Assembly: GCF_045528445.1 (NCBI RefSeq)
Contig: NZ_JBGQQU010000008.1
Span: forward strand, 1-64,000
Direction: 5' to 3'
Source: Desemzia sp045528445
GTDB lineage: Bacteria > Bacillota > Bacilli > Lactobacillales > Carnobacteriaceae
Length of the DNA: 64,000 nt
Shown here one piece after another: positions 1 to 7,463 of this stretch; the first letter of the stretch is position 1; each line of letters begins with the position of its first letter. The notes under the pieces are model-generated. The model searched no databases, was not told the DNA's origin, and was given only the letters and a program-made list of their open reading frames with translations. Position numbers and translations under genes: made by a program.

Positions 1-128
1 TGTCCTCATTTCAGTAAAAGTGCAAGGTTTTGTTTAACATCCTATAAAAAACCCTTGCATCTATTATATCAATCATTAGTTGTAAAAGGCAGCAGAATAA
101 GCATAGTTTATTATTCAGTAGACATTAT

Positions 129-392
129 TTATTCATAAAATGAATCGGGATTTTTTTGCCATTCTTCTTTGATATCCAGTTTGCCTTGAGCCAGTTTTAA
201 TTTGGCTGGCGTAACGTCGTTTCCTAGGATATCCACTACCGTGCTGCTCAAAAGCAATTCTTTAGAGGAGCCCCTGATAACAGTCAAATACTGCTCTCTT
301 AAAGTGGCTTGCTCTATTCTTTCATCTTTAGTTAATCCACTTACTCTAGCTTTCTTAGCCAATTCATTAATACGAGGCAATACTCTAATCAT
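129..392 (-). CDS. DUF896 (UPF0291) family small protein
   Basis: Small soluble cytoplasmic protein of 87 residues. The N-terminal half carries the family signature: LPRINELAKKAR at residues 5-16, then GLTKDE and EQATLREQYL, followed by a VTP-K-L segment near residue 60. This fits the short DUF896/YnzC-like proteins of Firmicutes, whose biochemical role is not established. The ATG is preceded by GGAG at a good distance (AGAAAGGAGCCAAAATA), which supports this start. The gene stands alone, upstream of nothing obvious on its strand within the window. An overlapping plus-strand frame at 202-477 is its antisense shadow. Family assignment is by recalled motif; function remains unknown. Confidence 0.85.
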   Translation of the reverse strand: MIRVLPRINELAKKARVSGLTKDERIEQATLREQYLTVIRGSSKELLLSSTVVDILGNDVTPAKLKLAQGKLDIKEEWQKNPDSFYE

Positions 393-512
393 TATTTTGG
401 CTCCTTTCTTAATGTGTAAAATTTTAGTTTTAAAGAAGGACTTCTTATTTAACTTAGCATATCATTTTACTTACTAAAAGTAAATACCTTCCGAATAAAG
501 TCGGCACATCCG

Positions 513-722
513 TTAAAAATAAAATAACCTTTCAAACTTTTTATCTAGAGCAATACACAATATCAATGCTAACTTTGCAGTCGGATTAAATTGACCGGTT
601 TCAATAGAGCTGATAGTATTTCTGGACACTCCTACGATTTCAGCTAACTCTCTTTGAGACAAACCTTTTTCTTTTCTCGCCTGTTTAATAGTATTTTTTA
701 AAACTAATTCGTCTTTTTCCAT
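513..722 (-). CDS. XRE/Cro-type HTH transcriptional regulator (small)
   Basis: A 69-residue regulator made almost entirely of one helix-turn-helix domain of the lambda Cro/XRE type. The helices lie around residues 10-60: IKQARKEKGLSQRELAEIVG, then VSRNTISSIETGQFNPTA, the typical recognition-helix region. It has no effector or dimerisation extension. It lies 15 bp downstream of the small membrane protein gene at 738-1046 and is probably cotranscribed with it. The shared promoter carries two matching 22-bp palindromes (1062-1083 and 1096-1117). By analogy with this two-gene arrangement in Firmicutes, the regulator probably binds them and represses its own operon. RBS GGAG is present before the ATG. 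Confidence 0.88.
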   Translation of the reverse strand: MEKDELVLKNTIKQARKEKGLSQRELAEIVGVSRNTISSIETGQFNPTAKLALILCIALDKKFERLFYF

Positions 723-737
723 AATAACTACTCCAGT

Positions 738-1046
738 TTATATAGTTTGTACGACATACCAAATAAGAAAAGCCAGCCCTACCATTCCAGTGAATAGACT
801 AAAGTATAAATCTCCTTTATCTTTTCTGAGTTTATACCTATAAAATCCTCCTACAGCCATAAATGCAAAAAGGAGTGCCGCAATGTCTCCAAATGGCAAA
901 TCATTAAAAATTTGATAGGTCATAAGCAGTATTGCTAAAAAACACATAGCATAAAAACCTTGGTTGTCTGAATAGTCATTATCGTAGTCTTTTCCCTCGT
1001 CTTTCTTTTCAGAGCGGTACTTCTCTAATATTTTCTCTTTATCCAT
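738..1046 (-). CDS. Small membrane protein paired with XRE regulator (DUF6442-like)
   Basis: A protein of 102 residues. The N-terminal 35 residues are highly charged (MDKEKILEKYRSEKKDEG), followed by three or four hydrophobic segments (about residues 35-52, 55-75 and 85-102) with a basic RYKLRKDK loop. This is a membrane protein with a cytoplasmic charged head. I chose the ATG at 1046 because it follows an excellent GGAGGAGA ribosome site. A longer frame would start at 1082, inside the operator. It is the first gene of a two-gene operon with the XRE regulator downstream. DUF6442 membership is recalled, not tested, and the function is unknown. Such pairs often sense envelope or stress state, but that is inference. 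Confidence 0.8.
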   Translation of the reverse strand: MDKEKILEKYRSEKKDEGKDYDNDYSDNQGFYAMCFLAILLMTYQIFNDLPFGDIAALLFAFMAVGGFYRYKLRKDKGDLYFSLFTGMVGLAFLIWYVVQTI

Positions 1047-1061
1047 TTTCTCTCCTCCATT

Positions 1062-1083
1062 TTTGCCAAGTTTACTTATCAAA
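1062..1083. promoter_or_regulatory. Palindromic operator O2
   Basis: Imperfect copy of O1 (minus strand TTTGATAAGT, AA, ACTTGGCAAA). It lies just downstream of the -10 element, over the expected transcription start and leader. Its centre is 34 bp from that of O1, a little over three helical turns, so the two sites face nearly the same side of the DNA. Confidence 0.72.
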
Positions 1084-1087
1084 GTTA

Positions 1088-1116
1088 ATTATACATTTGA
1101 CAAGTAAACTTGTCAA
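1088..1116 (-). promoter_or_regulatory. Consensus sigma-A promoter for the membrane protein/XRE operon
   Basis: On the minus strand TTGACA (1111-1116) is separated by exactly 17 bp from TATAAT (1088-1093), a perfect match to both hexamers. The -35 element and most of the spacer lie inside a 22-bp palindrome, so a bound repressor would block RNA polymerase. Confidence 0.88.
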
Positions 1117-1117
1117 A
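1096..1117. promoter_or_regulatory. Palindromic operator O1
   Basis: Perfect inverted repeat with 10-bp arms TTTGACAAGT and ACTTGTCAAA around a 2-bp centre. It covers the -35 hexamer of the operon promoter. It matches O2 at 1062-1083 in arm sequence and spacing, which marks both as sites for one dimeric regulator, probably the XRE protein at 513-722. Confidence 0.8.
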
Positions 1118-1128
1118 ATTAAGTTTTA

Positions 1129-1555
1129 CAACGTTAGACATTGGTAAGTAAAAAATACGTTTTTTTAATCTAAACCTTTTAAAAACGCATTTCTAGAAAT
1201 TTCCGGAAGAATATGATGTTGCTTATAGCCATACAAAGGATGCAAAAAAAAGGAAACACTGCGGGCTTACGTCCAAGTGTATTGCTACAATTGAGCCTTT
1301 TTATTGGAGGTTGGACCATATCGTTGAGGTTTTTTTATTATATGGTAGTTAAAAGGTTGGTTTGAACCATATGTGATTAAAGAGTTTGAGGATATGGTCG
1401 TTGAGAAGCTGGTTTGGACCATATGCCGTTAACTAATTTAAAGATATGGTGGTTAAGACTTTTTTCGGCTCACTGCGGTCCATTAACTTACCATAAGCAA
1501 CTCAGTAGGCCGGAGGAAATTTCTTTACTAACGCTAGAAGATGAATATCCCAAAA
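1129..1555. repeat. Foldback element copy 1 (about 250 bp family, with a 52-bp array in its loop)
   Basis: Left part 1129-1300 and right part about 1485-1555 match the copy at 25010-25270. Shared left blocks include GACATTGGTAAGTA, TAGAAATT, GTTGCTTATAGCCAT and GGAAACACTG. Shared right blocks include CATAAGCAAC, TAGGCCGGAGGAAATTTC and TTTACTAACG. The left arm (GAAATTTCCGGAAGAATATG and following) is roughly complementary to the right arm, so the element can fold back on itself. This copy differs from the others because its loop holds the ACCATAT array. No protein is encoded. Confidence 0.75.
1315..1450. repeat. 52-bp alternating-box array (ACCATAT/ATATGGT)
   Basis: ACCATAT starts at 1315, 1366 and 1418. 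Its reverse complement ATATGGT starts at 1340, 1392 and 1444. The period is 52 bp (one step of 51), with boxes alternating about every 26 bp. Sequence between boxes is poorly conserved. The same architecture with other box sequences is seen near 29.0, 36.1 and 44.4 kb. Confidence 0.82.
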
Positions 1556-1637
1556 CTATACAAAAAAAACACGTACCCCACTAGCCAAAGCTAGTCGAGT
1601 GCGTGCAAGAAAGAAAAGAATTTAAACAGGCAATTAA

Positions 1638-3356
1638 TTATAGTTTAGCTTGCCATTTATTAGCCCAAACATTTTCGTTTGGAGTTCCTTTGAATTCTGA
1701 TTTACCTTCTAATTTGTCGATGACTTGTTTGATTGTTTCATCGTTATTGTGGTATGCATTCACAAATGTTTTCACCATTGTTGCATCATGCAAATGAGTC
1801 GTGAAGTTTAGAGATACGAATACAGTTGGTACTTCGTATACGAACCAAGGAACTTCATTAGACATTGCTGTACTCCATTGGATACGGTAGTTGTTTTGTG
1901 CACCATAACCAACAATATCAGAAACTTCTAAAGCTAAATCAACGTTTTCACGGTATTCTAGCGTTTTACCTTTCACACGTGTAGAACCATCGTTTAACGT
2001 TACTTCATATCCACGAGAAGTTAGCTCATCTGTAATTTTTTGAGCTACGTCAGATCCACCTTCGTAGATTCCGCCTTTTTCACCTTCAAGCAAGTATAAA
2101 CGAATGCGTTTATGTGTTTCTGGGCTGATCGGCAAGTTGTTTTGAGTATCTTTTACCAAAGTGATTCCTTTATCAGCTGCATCAGCGCGCATTTGTAAAT
2201 GTTCTTCGCTACCAACAACTTCTAATTCAGATTCATCTTTTAATAAAGTGCCTTCAGCTTGTTTTGTGTGCAAGTTTAACTTAGCTTTCAATCCTAGAAC
2301 ACGTTGTAAAGCATCCGTCATACGTTCTTCAGTGATCACACCGTTTTGGTATCCTTTTAGCATGAATCCAAAGTCTTCATCAATGTCGTTAAAGAATAAG
2401 AACATGTCACATCCAGCAGCAATTGCTTTAGGAACATAGTCTTCACGACGCATAGCGGATGTCATACCCAACATGTGAGAAGCATCTGTAATCACCATAC
2501 CATTGAAACCTAATTTAGTTTTCAATAAGTCTTCGATCAATTCAGGAGCTAATGTTGCAGGTAAGATATCTTTGTCTTCCAATGTTGGATCCAAAGCTTT
2601 TTGGTACTCCGGTAAAGCAATGTGTCCAGCCATGATCATTTCAACACCATTGTCGATGTGGTTGCGGTAAACGCGTCCGAATGAATCTTCCCATTCGTCA
2701 ACAGATAATTCATTGACACCTAATACTAAATGTTGGTCGCGTTCTTCAGTACCATCACCAGGCCAGTGTTTGATACATTTGATCACTTCGCTTTGGTCTA
2801 AACCTTCAAGGTAAGCGTTAGTGTATTTGATCACGTCGTCTGCGTTCGTACCGTAAGCACGAGTGTTAACGATCGTGTTTCTCCAGTTTTTCAAGATATC
2901 CACACATGGGTCAAAGTTGACGTTTACTCCCATTGCAGCTTCTTCACGTCCTGAAACGTATCCCGCATTGTATCCCACTGTAGTATCGCCAGAAGCTTCA
3001 ACTTGTGCTCCAGAAGCAATATACGTACCATCATTAGCAGCTCTGTTACCACCTGCGTCACAGTTAGCAGCTACTAATAAAGGAATTTTCGTATCTTTTT
3101 GTAGCGAGTTGATCAATTCTTGAACTTGTTTAGCCGTACCACCTTGGTAACGTGCTCCTCCAATGTGGTATTTTTCTAAGATTTCTTTATTCGTCAACGT
3201 GTTCCCGCTGAATTTATCTTCTCCGAAAAAGAATAAGTTCGTGAACAATTGTCCAACTTTTTCTTCGTCTCACATGCCAGCGATTGTGTCGTTTACCCAT
3301 TTGATTTGTTCTTCGTTTAAGTTGTACGGTTTTGCTGTTAAATCTACTTTCGCCAT
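1638..3356 (-). pseudogene. GH3 family glycosidase (beta-N-acetylhexosaminidase/beta-glucosidase type), interrupted by one stop
   Basis: Glycoside hydrolase family 3 protein, cytoplasmic, with no signal peptide. The reading frame begins at the ATG at 3356 behind AAGGAGGATTC and runs MAKVDLTAKPYNLNEEQ. A TGA at codon 29 (3270-3272) then interrupts it, and the same frame continues to 1638, giving about 570 codons in total. The catalytic TIM barrel keeps KHWPGDG and DQH, the loop of NagZ-like enzymes that holds the acid/base His. It also keeps GMVITDAS, with the nucleophile Asp. A C-terminal GH3 domain follows (residues about 390-570). The family hydrolyses beta-linked GlcNAc or glucosides. An internal TTG at 3248 could restart translation, but it would lose the first barrel strand. 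The stop is either a recent nonsense mutation or a sequencing error. Confidence 0.82.
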
Positions 3357-3410
3357 TTTATTGAATCCTCCTTAAAGTAATTACAGTTTCGGTCAAAACT
3401 TTACTTCGAA

Positions 3411-3659
3411 TTAAGAATATTGTTTCAATAACTCATCAAATTCTTGAATAACTGAATCTTGGTATTCGCCTGTATAGGTTTTATTTGTAAAGCGTGGAGC
3501 TGCTTCACTTGATAAACGTTTCCAAGAGAAGGATTCTTTTCCAAATAAAATCGGGTAGTACAAGACACTGTTTTTAAGCGCTGCAGAAAGATCTCCAGGA
3601 GCATCTCCAACCATTAATACTTCGTCATCTGCGTATCCATTGCATCCAGCATTCTTACT
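3411..3659 (-). pseudogene. HAD-superfamily hydrolase, C-terminal remnant
   Basis: Only about 80 codons remain. They include the HAD motif IV region (DDEVLMVGDAPGDLSAA), then a tail with SFSWKRLSSEAAPRF and a C-terminal helix. The nucleophile motif (DxDxT) and the cap domain are missing. Immediately upstream the frame hits a stop and no HAD sequence continues, so this is a truncated phosphatase gene, not a small gene. It lies just upstream of, and on the same strand as, the broken GH3 gene. The two may once have formed a sugar-processing operon that is now decaying. Confidence 0.75.
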
Positions 3660-4270
3660 TTATTCCTTACCACCTCTAACTAATATTGTGCTTCTCTTAC
3701 AAACTCGATTGAACTTATTCAGGTCATTTTAACAATATGCCATCGCTTTCAATTGACTTTTGTAGATTACTTCGCATAAAAAAAGTATCATACTTCAGCA
3801 TCTAGTTCCACATTATGAAACAACTTTCGGTTTTACGAAACATTTTGCCGTATTTTTTCATTAATTTCTCATTTTTCAATGTTTTTTCAGCTTTTACAGA
3901 GTTCCGATTTCTTTATCCCTATTTTAATTGGTATAGAAAATTTACATATGTTAGCAGTTTGAGAGAGAACGTCTTTTCACTTTATTGTGCTGTTTTGAAC
4001 AAATTAGCAGAAAATTATTCTAAATTCTGTTAATCGTACTTTACTATCTTGTATAATGGTTTTCTTTAGTTATGTACTATGAATAACAACGTTTTCTCTT
4101 GTCCATCTTTTATACTAATTATTTTTTCACAATATAAGACAAGGTTTTTCATCCGAAAAAGTATACAAGAGGTCTAGTTGTATTTATTCTAGTCTGATAT
4201 TACCTCTTATTGTCACAATTAGTTCAAATGTAGAATTATTCGTTTCAAAATTTACGTTTATTTCTTTCCA
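3660..4270. other. AT-rich non-coding stretch
   Basis: No convincing gene, RNA or repeat is seen here. A 72-codon plus-strand frame at 3815-4033 lacks a ribosome site, has phenylalanine- and tyrosine-rich composition typical of AT-rich non-coding DNA, and matches nothing I know. The region may be what is left after deletion of the rest of the HAD gene and any neighbour. Confidence 0.5.
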
Positions 4271-4275
4271 TCAAC

Positions 4276-4304
4276 TTGTACATTGAAAAGTTATCTCATA
4301 TAAT
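4276..4304 (+). promoter_or_regulatory. Promoter of the IclR-family gene, with downstream operator-like palindrome
   Basis: TTGTAC (4276-4281), a 17-bp spacer and a perfect TATAAT (4299-4304). About 20 bp further, GGAACCGGTTAAAC at 4322-4335 contains the palindrome AACCGGTT. It lies over the expected start of transcription and could be an autoregulatory operator. Confidence 0.65.
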
Positions 4305-4367
4305 AAAACTTGTTAAGATTTGGAACCGGTTAAACAGCAACCCATAATTTTTTAAAGGAGTAATAAT

Positions 4368-5132
4368 ATGGCTAATAATTCCCCAGGTAAAGTACAAACC
4401 ATAGATCGAGCTTTATCTATTTTGGAGATTCTTTCCAATTATGACAATTTAAGTCTAATGGAAATAAGTGAAAAAGTGCAGCTGCATAAAGCAACTACAC
4501 ATCGCTTAGTGAACTCTTTACTTGAAAATGGATATATTGAAAAAGATGCAACTACAAAAAAATACCGTATTTCTTTAAAATTATTTCAATTAGGAAATAG
4601 AAGAGTACAAAATATAGATTTTTTAAATGTTGCTAAAAGTATGATTCGTCAGTTATCTCAAGAAATCAACCAAACCGTTCATTTGGTCATTGAGGATGAT
4701 AACGAAGTATTGTATATAGATAAACACGATTCTCAAGATTCCGAAACTCGGATGCATTCCAGAATTGGTAAAAAAGCACCTATGTATGTCACAGCTGTCG
4801 GAAAAGCTATTTTAGCTACTAAAACCAATAGCGCTATTGTTGACTATTGGAATCAAGTTGACATCCAGCCTAAAACTACTCATACCATCACAAATCTTGA
4901 AGACTTTTTAGCAGAAATCGATACTGTTCGTCAACAAGGTTACGCGATAGACAATGAAGAAAATGAGTATGGCATCGTTTGTATAGGGGCTTCATTTGCG
5001 AGCTACAAGGATTTATCTGCAGGAGCTATCAGCATCTCCTTGCCGCTTTCGGAAGTAAAAAATAAAGATATTTACATCCAAAAAATTGTCGAAACCACTC
5101 GTAAGATTTCCAGTTTATTAGGACATTTCTAA
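4368..5132 (+). CDS. IclR-family transcriptional regulator
   Basis: A 254-residue regulator of usual IclR length. The winged HTH lies at residues about 8-70 (KVQTIDRALSILEIL; LHKATTHRLVNSLLENGYIE). The C-terminal IclR effector-binding domain lies at about 80-250, with the typical TAVGKAILA and a GIVCIGASF motif. Family members sense small metabolites, often sugar acids or aromatic acids, and repress or activate a neighbouring catabolic operon. No such operon is adjacent: the nearest genes are an unrelated oxidoreductase and the broken GH3/HAD pair, so the target is unknown and may have been lost. RBS AAAGGAG precedes the ATG, and a strong terminator follows. Confidence 0.92.
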   Translation: MANNSPGKVQTIDRALSILEILSNYDNLSLMEISEKVQLHKATTHRLVNSLLENGYIEKDATTKKYRISLKLFQLGNRRVQNIDFLNVAKSMIRQLSQEINQTVHLVIEDDNEVLYIDKHDSQDSETRMHSRIGKKAPMYVTAVGKAILATKTNSAIVDYWNQVDIQPKTTHTITNLEDFLAEIDTVRQQGYAIDNEENEYGIVCIGASFASYKDLSAGAISISLPLSEVKNKDIYIQKIVETTRKISSLLGHF

Positions 5133-5160
5133 CGAGAGAAACGTTGTGGTTCACTATAAA

Positions 5161-5207
5161 AAAGCGGTCAAACCGAGTTGTTTCAATCGGTTTGACCGCT
5201 TTTTTTA
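5161..5207 (+). terminator. Rho-independent terminator
   Basis: A 16-bp perfect stem (AAAGCGGTCAAACCGA and its complement) with a short loop is followed by a T-run. It ends the IclR transcript and, being symmetrical, can also serve the convergent gene at 5229. Confidence 0.88.
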
Positions 5208-5228
5208 TAAAATACTTAAAATACCCCG

Positions 5229-5411
5229 CTACTCACTCCAATTTCTTGGACTCCAAAGGGTTCCATCAAGTTCCCCTTCCATTTGCGTTACGCGCAAAGC
5301 TTCTTCTTTGATCAATTGTTGAGTCGCAGCAATCAGAGCTTTTTGTTTGTAGTCGCGACTATTTTGAAAAACACGTTCCAATTCTTCCACTATCCACTCA
5401 TTTTGATCCAT
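5229..5411 (-). CDS. Small hypothetical protein, 60 residues
   Basis: A short, mostly helical acidic protein starting MDQNEWIVEELERVFQNS, with no membrane segment. The ATG has a convincing GGAGAGAAG ribosome site. The gene follows the oxidoreductase at 5439 by 27 bp on the same strand and precedes a terminator, so it is probably the last gene of that transcript. I do not recognise the family. Tryptophans near both ends (NEW, TLWSPRNW) look conserved in style rather than random. It could be a small regulatory or protein-binding factor, but nothing in the sequence says which. Confidence 0.6.
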   Translation of the reverse strand: MDQNEWIVEELERVFQNSRDYKQKALIAATQQLIKEEALRVTQMEGELDGTLWSPRNWSE

Positions 5412-5438
5412 ACTCTTCTCTCCAATTTATTGGTTTTC

Positions 5439-6134
5439 TTACCCGTTCATCTCATCTAAAACCATCTTTAAACCATCTATCGTATCCCGATTCTCTTCAA
5501 TAGCTTCTACCGCGTGTTGTAAAATCACTTCATCACCAGGAGCTAGCGTTTCTTTATCAGTCTTCAACAATTGATCTATCAACCAATTTTCTCTCGTCAG
5601 CAAGCTATCATCAGCTGCTCGAGTTAAAAATTGTTGGTATTCGATCAGCAAGGTCATCTTTTGGATTTCTATCATATAAGAAAATTGATAAATCAAAAAG
5701 GATTTCAAATAGGACATTCCTGTTTTAACTGCCATGGCTTGAAAAGGTTTCGTCAATTCGTGGATACTGAACGCTTCTCTTCCACCAGCTTGGTATTCAG
5801 CTTCTCTTACCCCAATCGACAGCACTAATCCGAACTCTTTCCCTTTTAATTGATGTCCGTTTTTTCCATAAGCAAATCCATCCGTCAATACTTCATCTTG
5901 CCATTGCTTCAGCATCGGCGGAGAACTGTACCAGTAGAATGGAAATTGAAATACGATACGGTCATACTCTTTCAGCAACTTCTGTTCAGCAAGCACATCT
6001 ATCTTTCTATCGGGATAAATTCCTTCTAAATGATGTACTTCTACTGTGTCATTATCTGCAATCGAGCTCAACAAAAATTGCTGGGTTCCCGATTCAGTTA
6101 TCTCAGGATGCGAAATAATCACCAACGTCTTCAT
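5439..6134 (-). CDS. NAD(P)H-dependent oxidoreductase, flavodoxin-like fold (KefF/MdaB family)
   Basis: A 231-residue cytoplasmic flavoprotein. The N-terminal strand and phosphate loop are MKTLVIISHPEITESGTQQF. The substrate/dimer segment YDRIVFQFPFYWYSSPPMLK QW is the hallmark of the quinone reductase/KefF family (FMN or FAD, reduces quinones or nitro compounds). The C-terminal 60 residues form an extra helical tail. The ATG at 6134 is chosen because it follows GGAGGGGATAAT; the frame runs open upstream to 6194 without a ribosome site. It lies 37 bp downstream of the unknown gene at 6172 and is probably cotranscribed with it and with the small gene at 5229. Confidence 0.85.
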   Translation of the reverse strand: MKTLVIISHPEITESGTQQFLLSSIADNDTVEVHHLEGIYPDRKIDVLAEQKLLKEYDRIVFQFPFYWYSSPPMLKQWQDEVLTDGFAYGKNGHQLKGKEFGLVLSIGVREAEYQAGGREAFSIHELTKPFQAMAVKTGMSYLKSFLIYQFSYMIEIQKMTLLIEYQQFLTRAADDSLLTRENWLIDQLLKTDKETLAPGDEVILQHAVEAIEENRDTIDGLKMVLDEMNG

Positions 6135-6171
6135 CTGTTTATTATCCCCTCCATGTATTGAATGAATGATG

Positions 6172-7221
6172 CTACGTGTTTTCAATCTCGTCAAAAAAGT
6201 CTACCATATCCTTTTGCACCACAGAAATCAAAGGCAATTTATACACGGGTGTCAATCCAATGCCTAATTTACTCAACATCTCCCCAAATATTCCGGAAAT
6301 CTGTTTGTAACGACCAATATTCACTACTATAGTTGGCGGTTTTACATTAGTAGCAACTAAAGCTTTAAGAAAAAGGCGCTGAATACGCTCGATTTCATCA
6401 AATTCAACCAGTTCACCCAGTACGATCTCGGTGCTTTTGGCATCCACAACCATCAACATGACAGAAAAACGAGGCCGCTCAGTTGCTTCATTTTCTACTG
6501 GCAAAGCGACATAATTTAATTCCAATTCCCAAATAGAGCTGCCGATCTTTAAAGATTCTGCCCGTCTCATCTCAAAATCGGTTATTTTAATTTCTTGCTT
6601 TTCATACACTTGAACAGCTGTACCTTGTAAAACAGTCAGCGGAACGGAAAATAAATCATCTTTATACTTTCCATTTTTTTGGTATGTACGTAAAAATACC
6701 CTCTCTTTATTTTCTTCCGTGTCGTATACATCCAACTTAGAGCGGAAGTCGTGTCCCATCTTCAACAATTTTTCCATTATTTCAATCACAAATGGTATTT
6801 CGATTGGATCAACATCGTCAGGATAAAAACCTGGTTTATAATCAATCAACACTGGCCAAGCTTTTTTTCCTCTAAATACAACACCACTGCTTTTTATTCT
6901 ATCATAATCTTCTTTTTCTAAATCTGAACGATTTTCATACATTAAAGAGATGCCTTTTTGCAGGAGCAAAAAATCTAACGAGGTTTCCAAATCTCTTATT
7001 TGAGTCTGCTTTGCCATTTCAAAATAATACCTTAATTCTTCTAAATTACGGTAAAAAAGAAATCCATAATTGCCATCGCTTTTTCCTAAAATAGAGATAA
7101 AAACAGGCTCAGTTCTACTTGGAAACTGTAAAGCTAAAATGTCTGTGTCCCAATAATCTTCCCAAAACGCGGCTTGATAGAGGTCTTTAGCTAATTGAAA
7201 TATTTTGGTCTCCTCTTTCAT
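6172..7221 (-). CDS. Hypothetical cytoplasmic protein (DUF7309/DUF6930-like)
   Basis: A 349-residue soluble protein without signal peptide or membrane span. The first half contains WEDYWDTDILALQFP, EPVFISILGKSDGNYGFLFY and a segment AWPVLIDYKPGFYPDD. The second half has a beta-rich region with SVMLMVVDAKSTEIVLGELV and NVKPPTIVVNIGRYKQI. From memory this resembles proteins annotated with DUF7309 and DUF6930 domains in Bacilli; I could not test that. No catalytic motif is apparent. The ATG at 7221 follows AGGGGGTG. The gene leads a probable three-gene minus-strand transcript and is divergent from dhaK. Confidence 0.62.
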   Translation of the reverse strand: MKEETKIFQLAKDLYQAAFWEDYWDTDILALQFPSRTEPVFISILGKSDGNYGFLFYRNLEELRYYFEMAKQTQIRDLETSLDFLLLQKGISLMYENRSDLEKEDYDRIKSSGVVFRGKKAWPVLIDYKPGFYPDDVDPIEIPFVIEIMEKLLKMGHDFRSKLDVYDTEENKERVFLRTYQKNGKYKDDLFSVPLTVLQGTAVQVYEKQEIKITDFEMRRAESLKIGSSIWELELNYVALPVENEATERPRFSVMLMVVDAKSTEIVLGELVEFDEIERIQRLFLKALVATNVKPPTIVVNIGRYKQISGIFGEMLSKLGIGLTPVYKLPLISVVQKDMVDFFDEIENT

Positions 7222-7408
7222 TTGACACACCCCCTGTAGAACGAAGTTAAATTTCTCGTCACTTTTCTTTATTTGTTGTAAGCTTAATTTATCTTCACTT
7301 GTTGCAAGTTTAGCTCTATTTCATTATCTCAATAATTACCTTATCCTACAACTTTATTCTCAAGCTTTTTTGTCAAATCATCTCCAAGTTACTATTTGTC
7401 CTTTGCCG

Positions 7409-7422
7409 AGCAAACGGTTACA
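7409..7422 (+). promoter_or_regulatory. cre-like site upstream of dhaK
   Basis: AGCAAACGGTTACA matches the catabolite-responsive element pattern TGNAARCGNWWWCA at 13 of 14 positions (first T is A). It lies 42 bp upstream of the dhaK start. CcpA repression of dihydroxyacetone use is expected in lactic acid bacteria. Confidence 0.6.
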
Positions 7423-7463
7423 ATAGAGATGAAATGAACTATATTGAAATGGGAGGAAGAGTC

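Noticed and set aside
202..477. Plus-strand frame of 91 codons over the DUF896 gene
   Set aside because: It is antisense to a well-supported conserved gene and lacks a ribosome site.
1638..3248. Treating the GH3 frame from the internal TTG as an intact shorter gene
   Set aside because: The true start with a strong ribosome site and conserved N terminus lies upstream in the same frame, separated only by one TGA, so a damaged full-length gene is the better reading.
3815..4033. Open frame of 72 codons upstream of the IclR gene
   Set aside because: No ribosome site and AT-driven composition; no recognisable domain.
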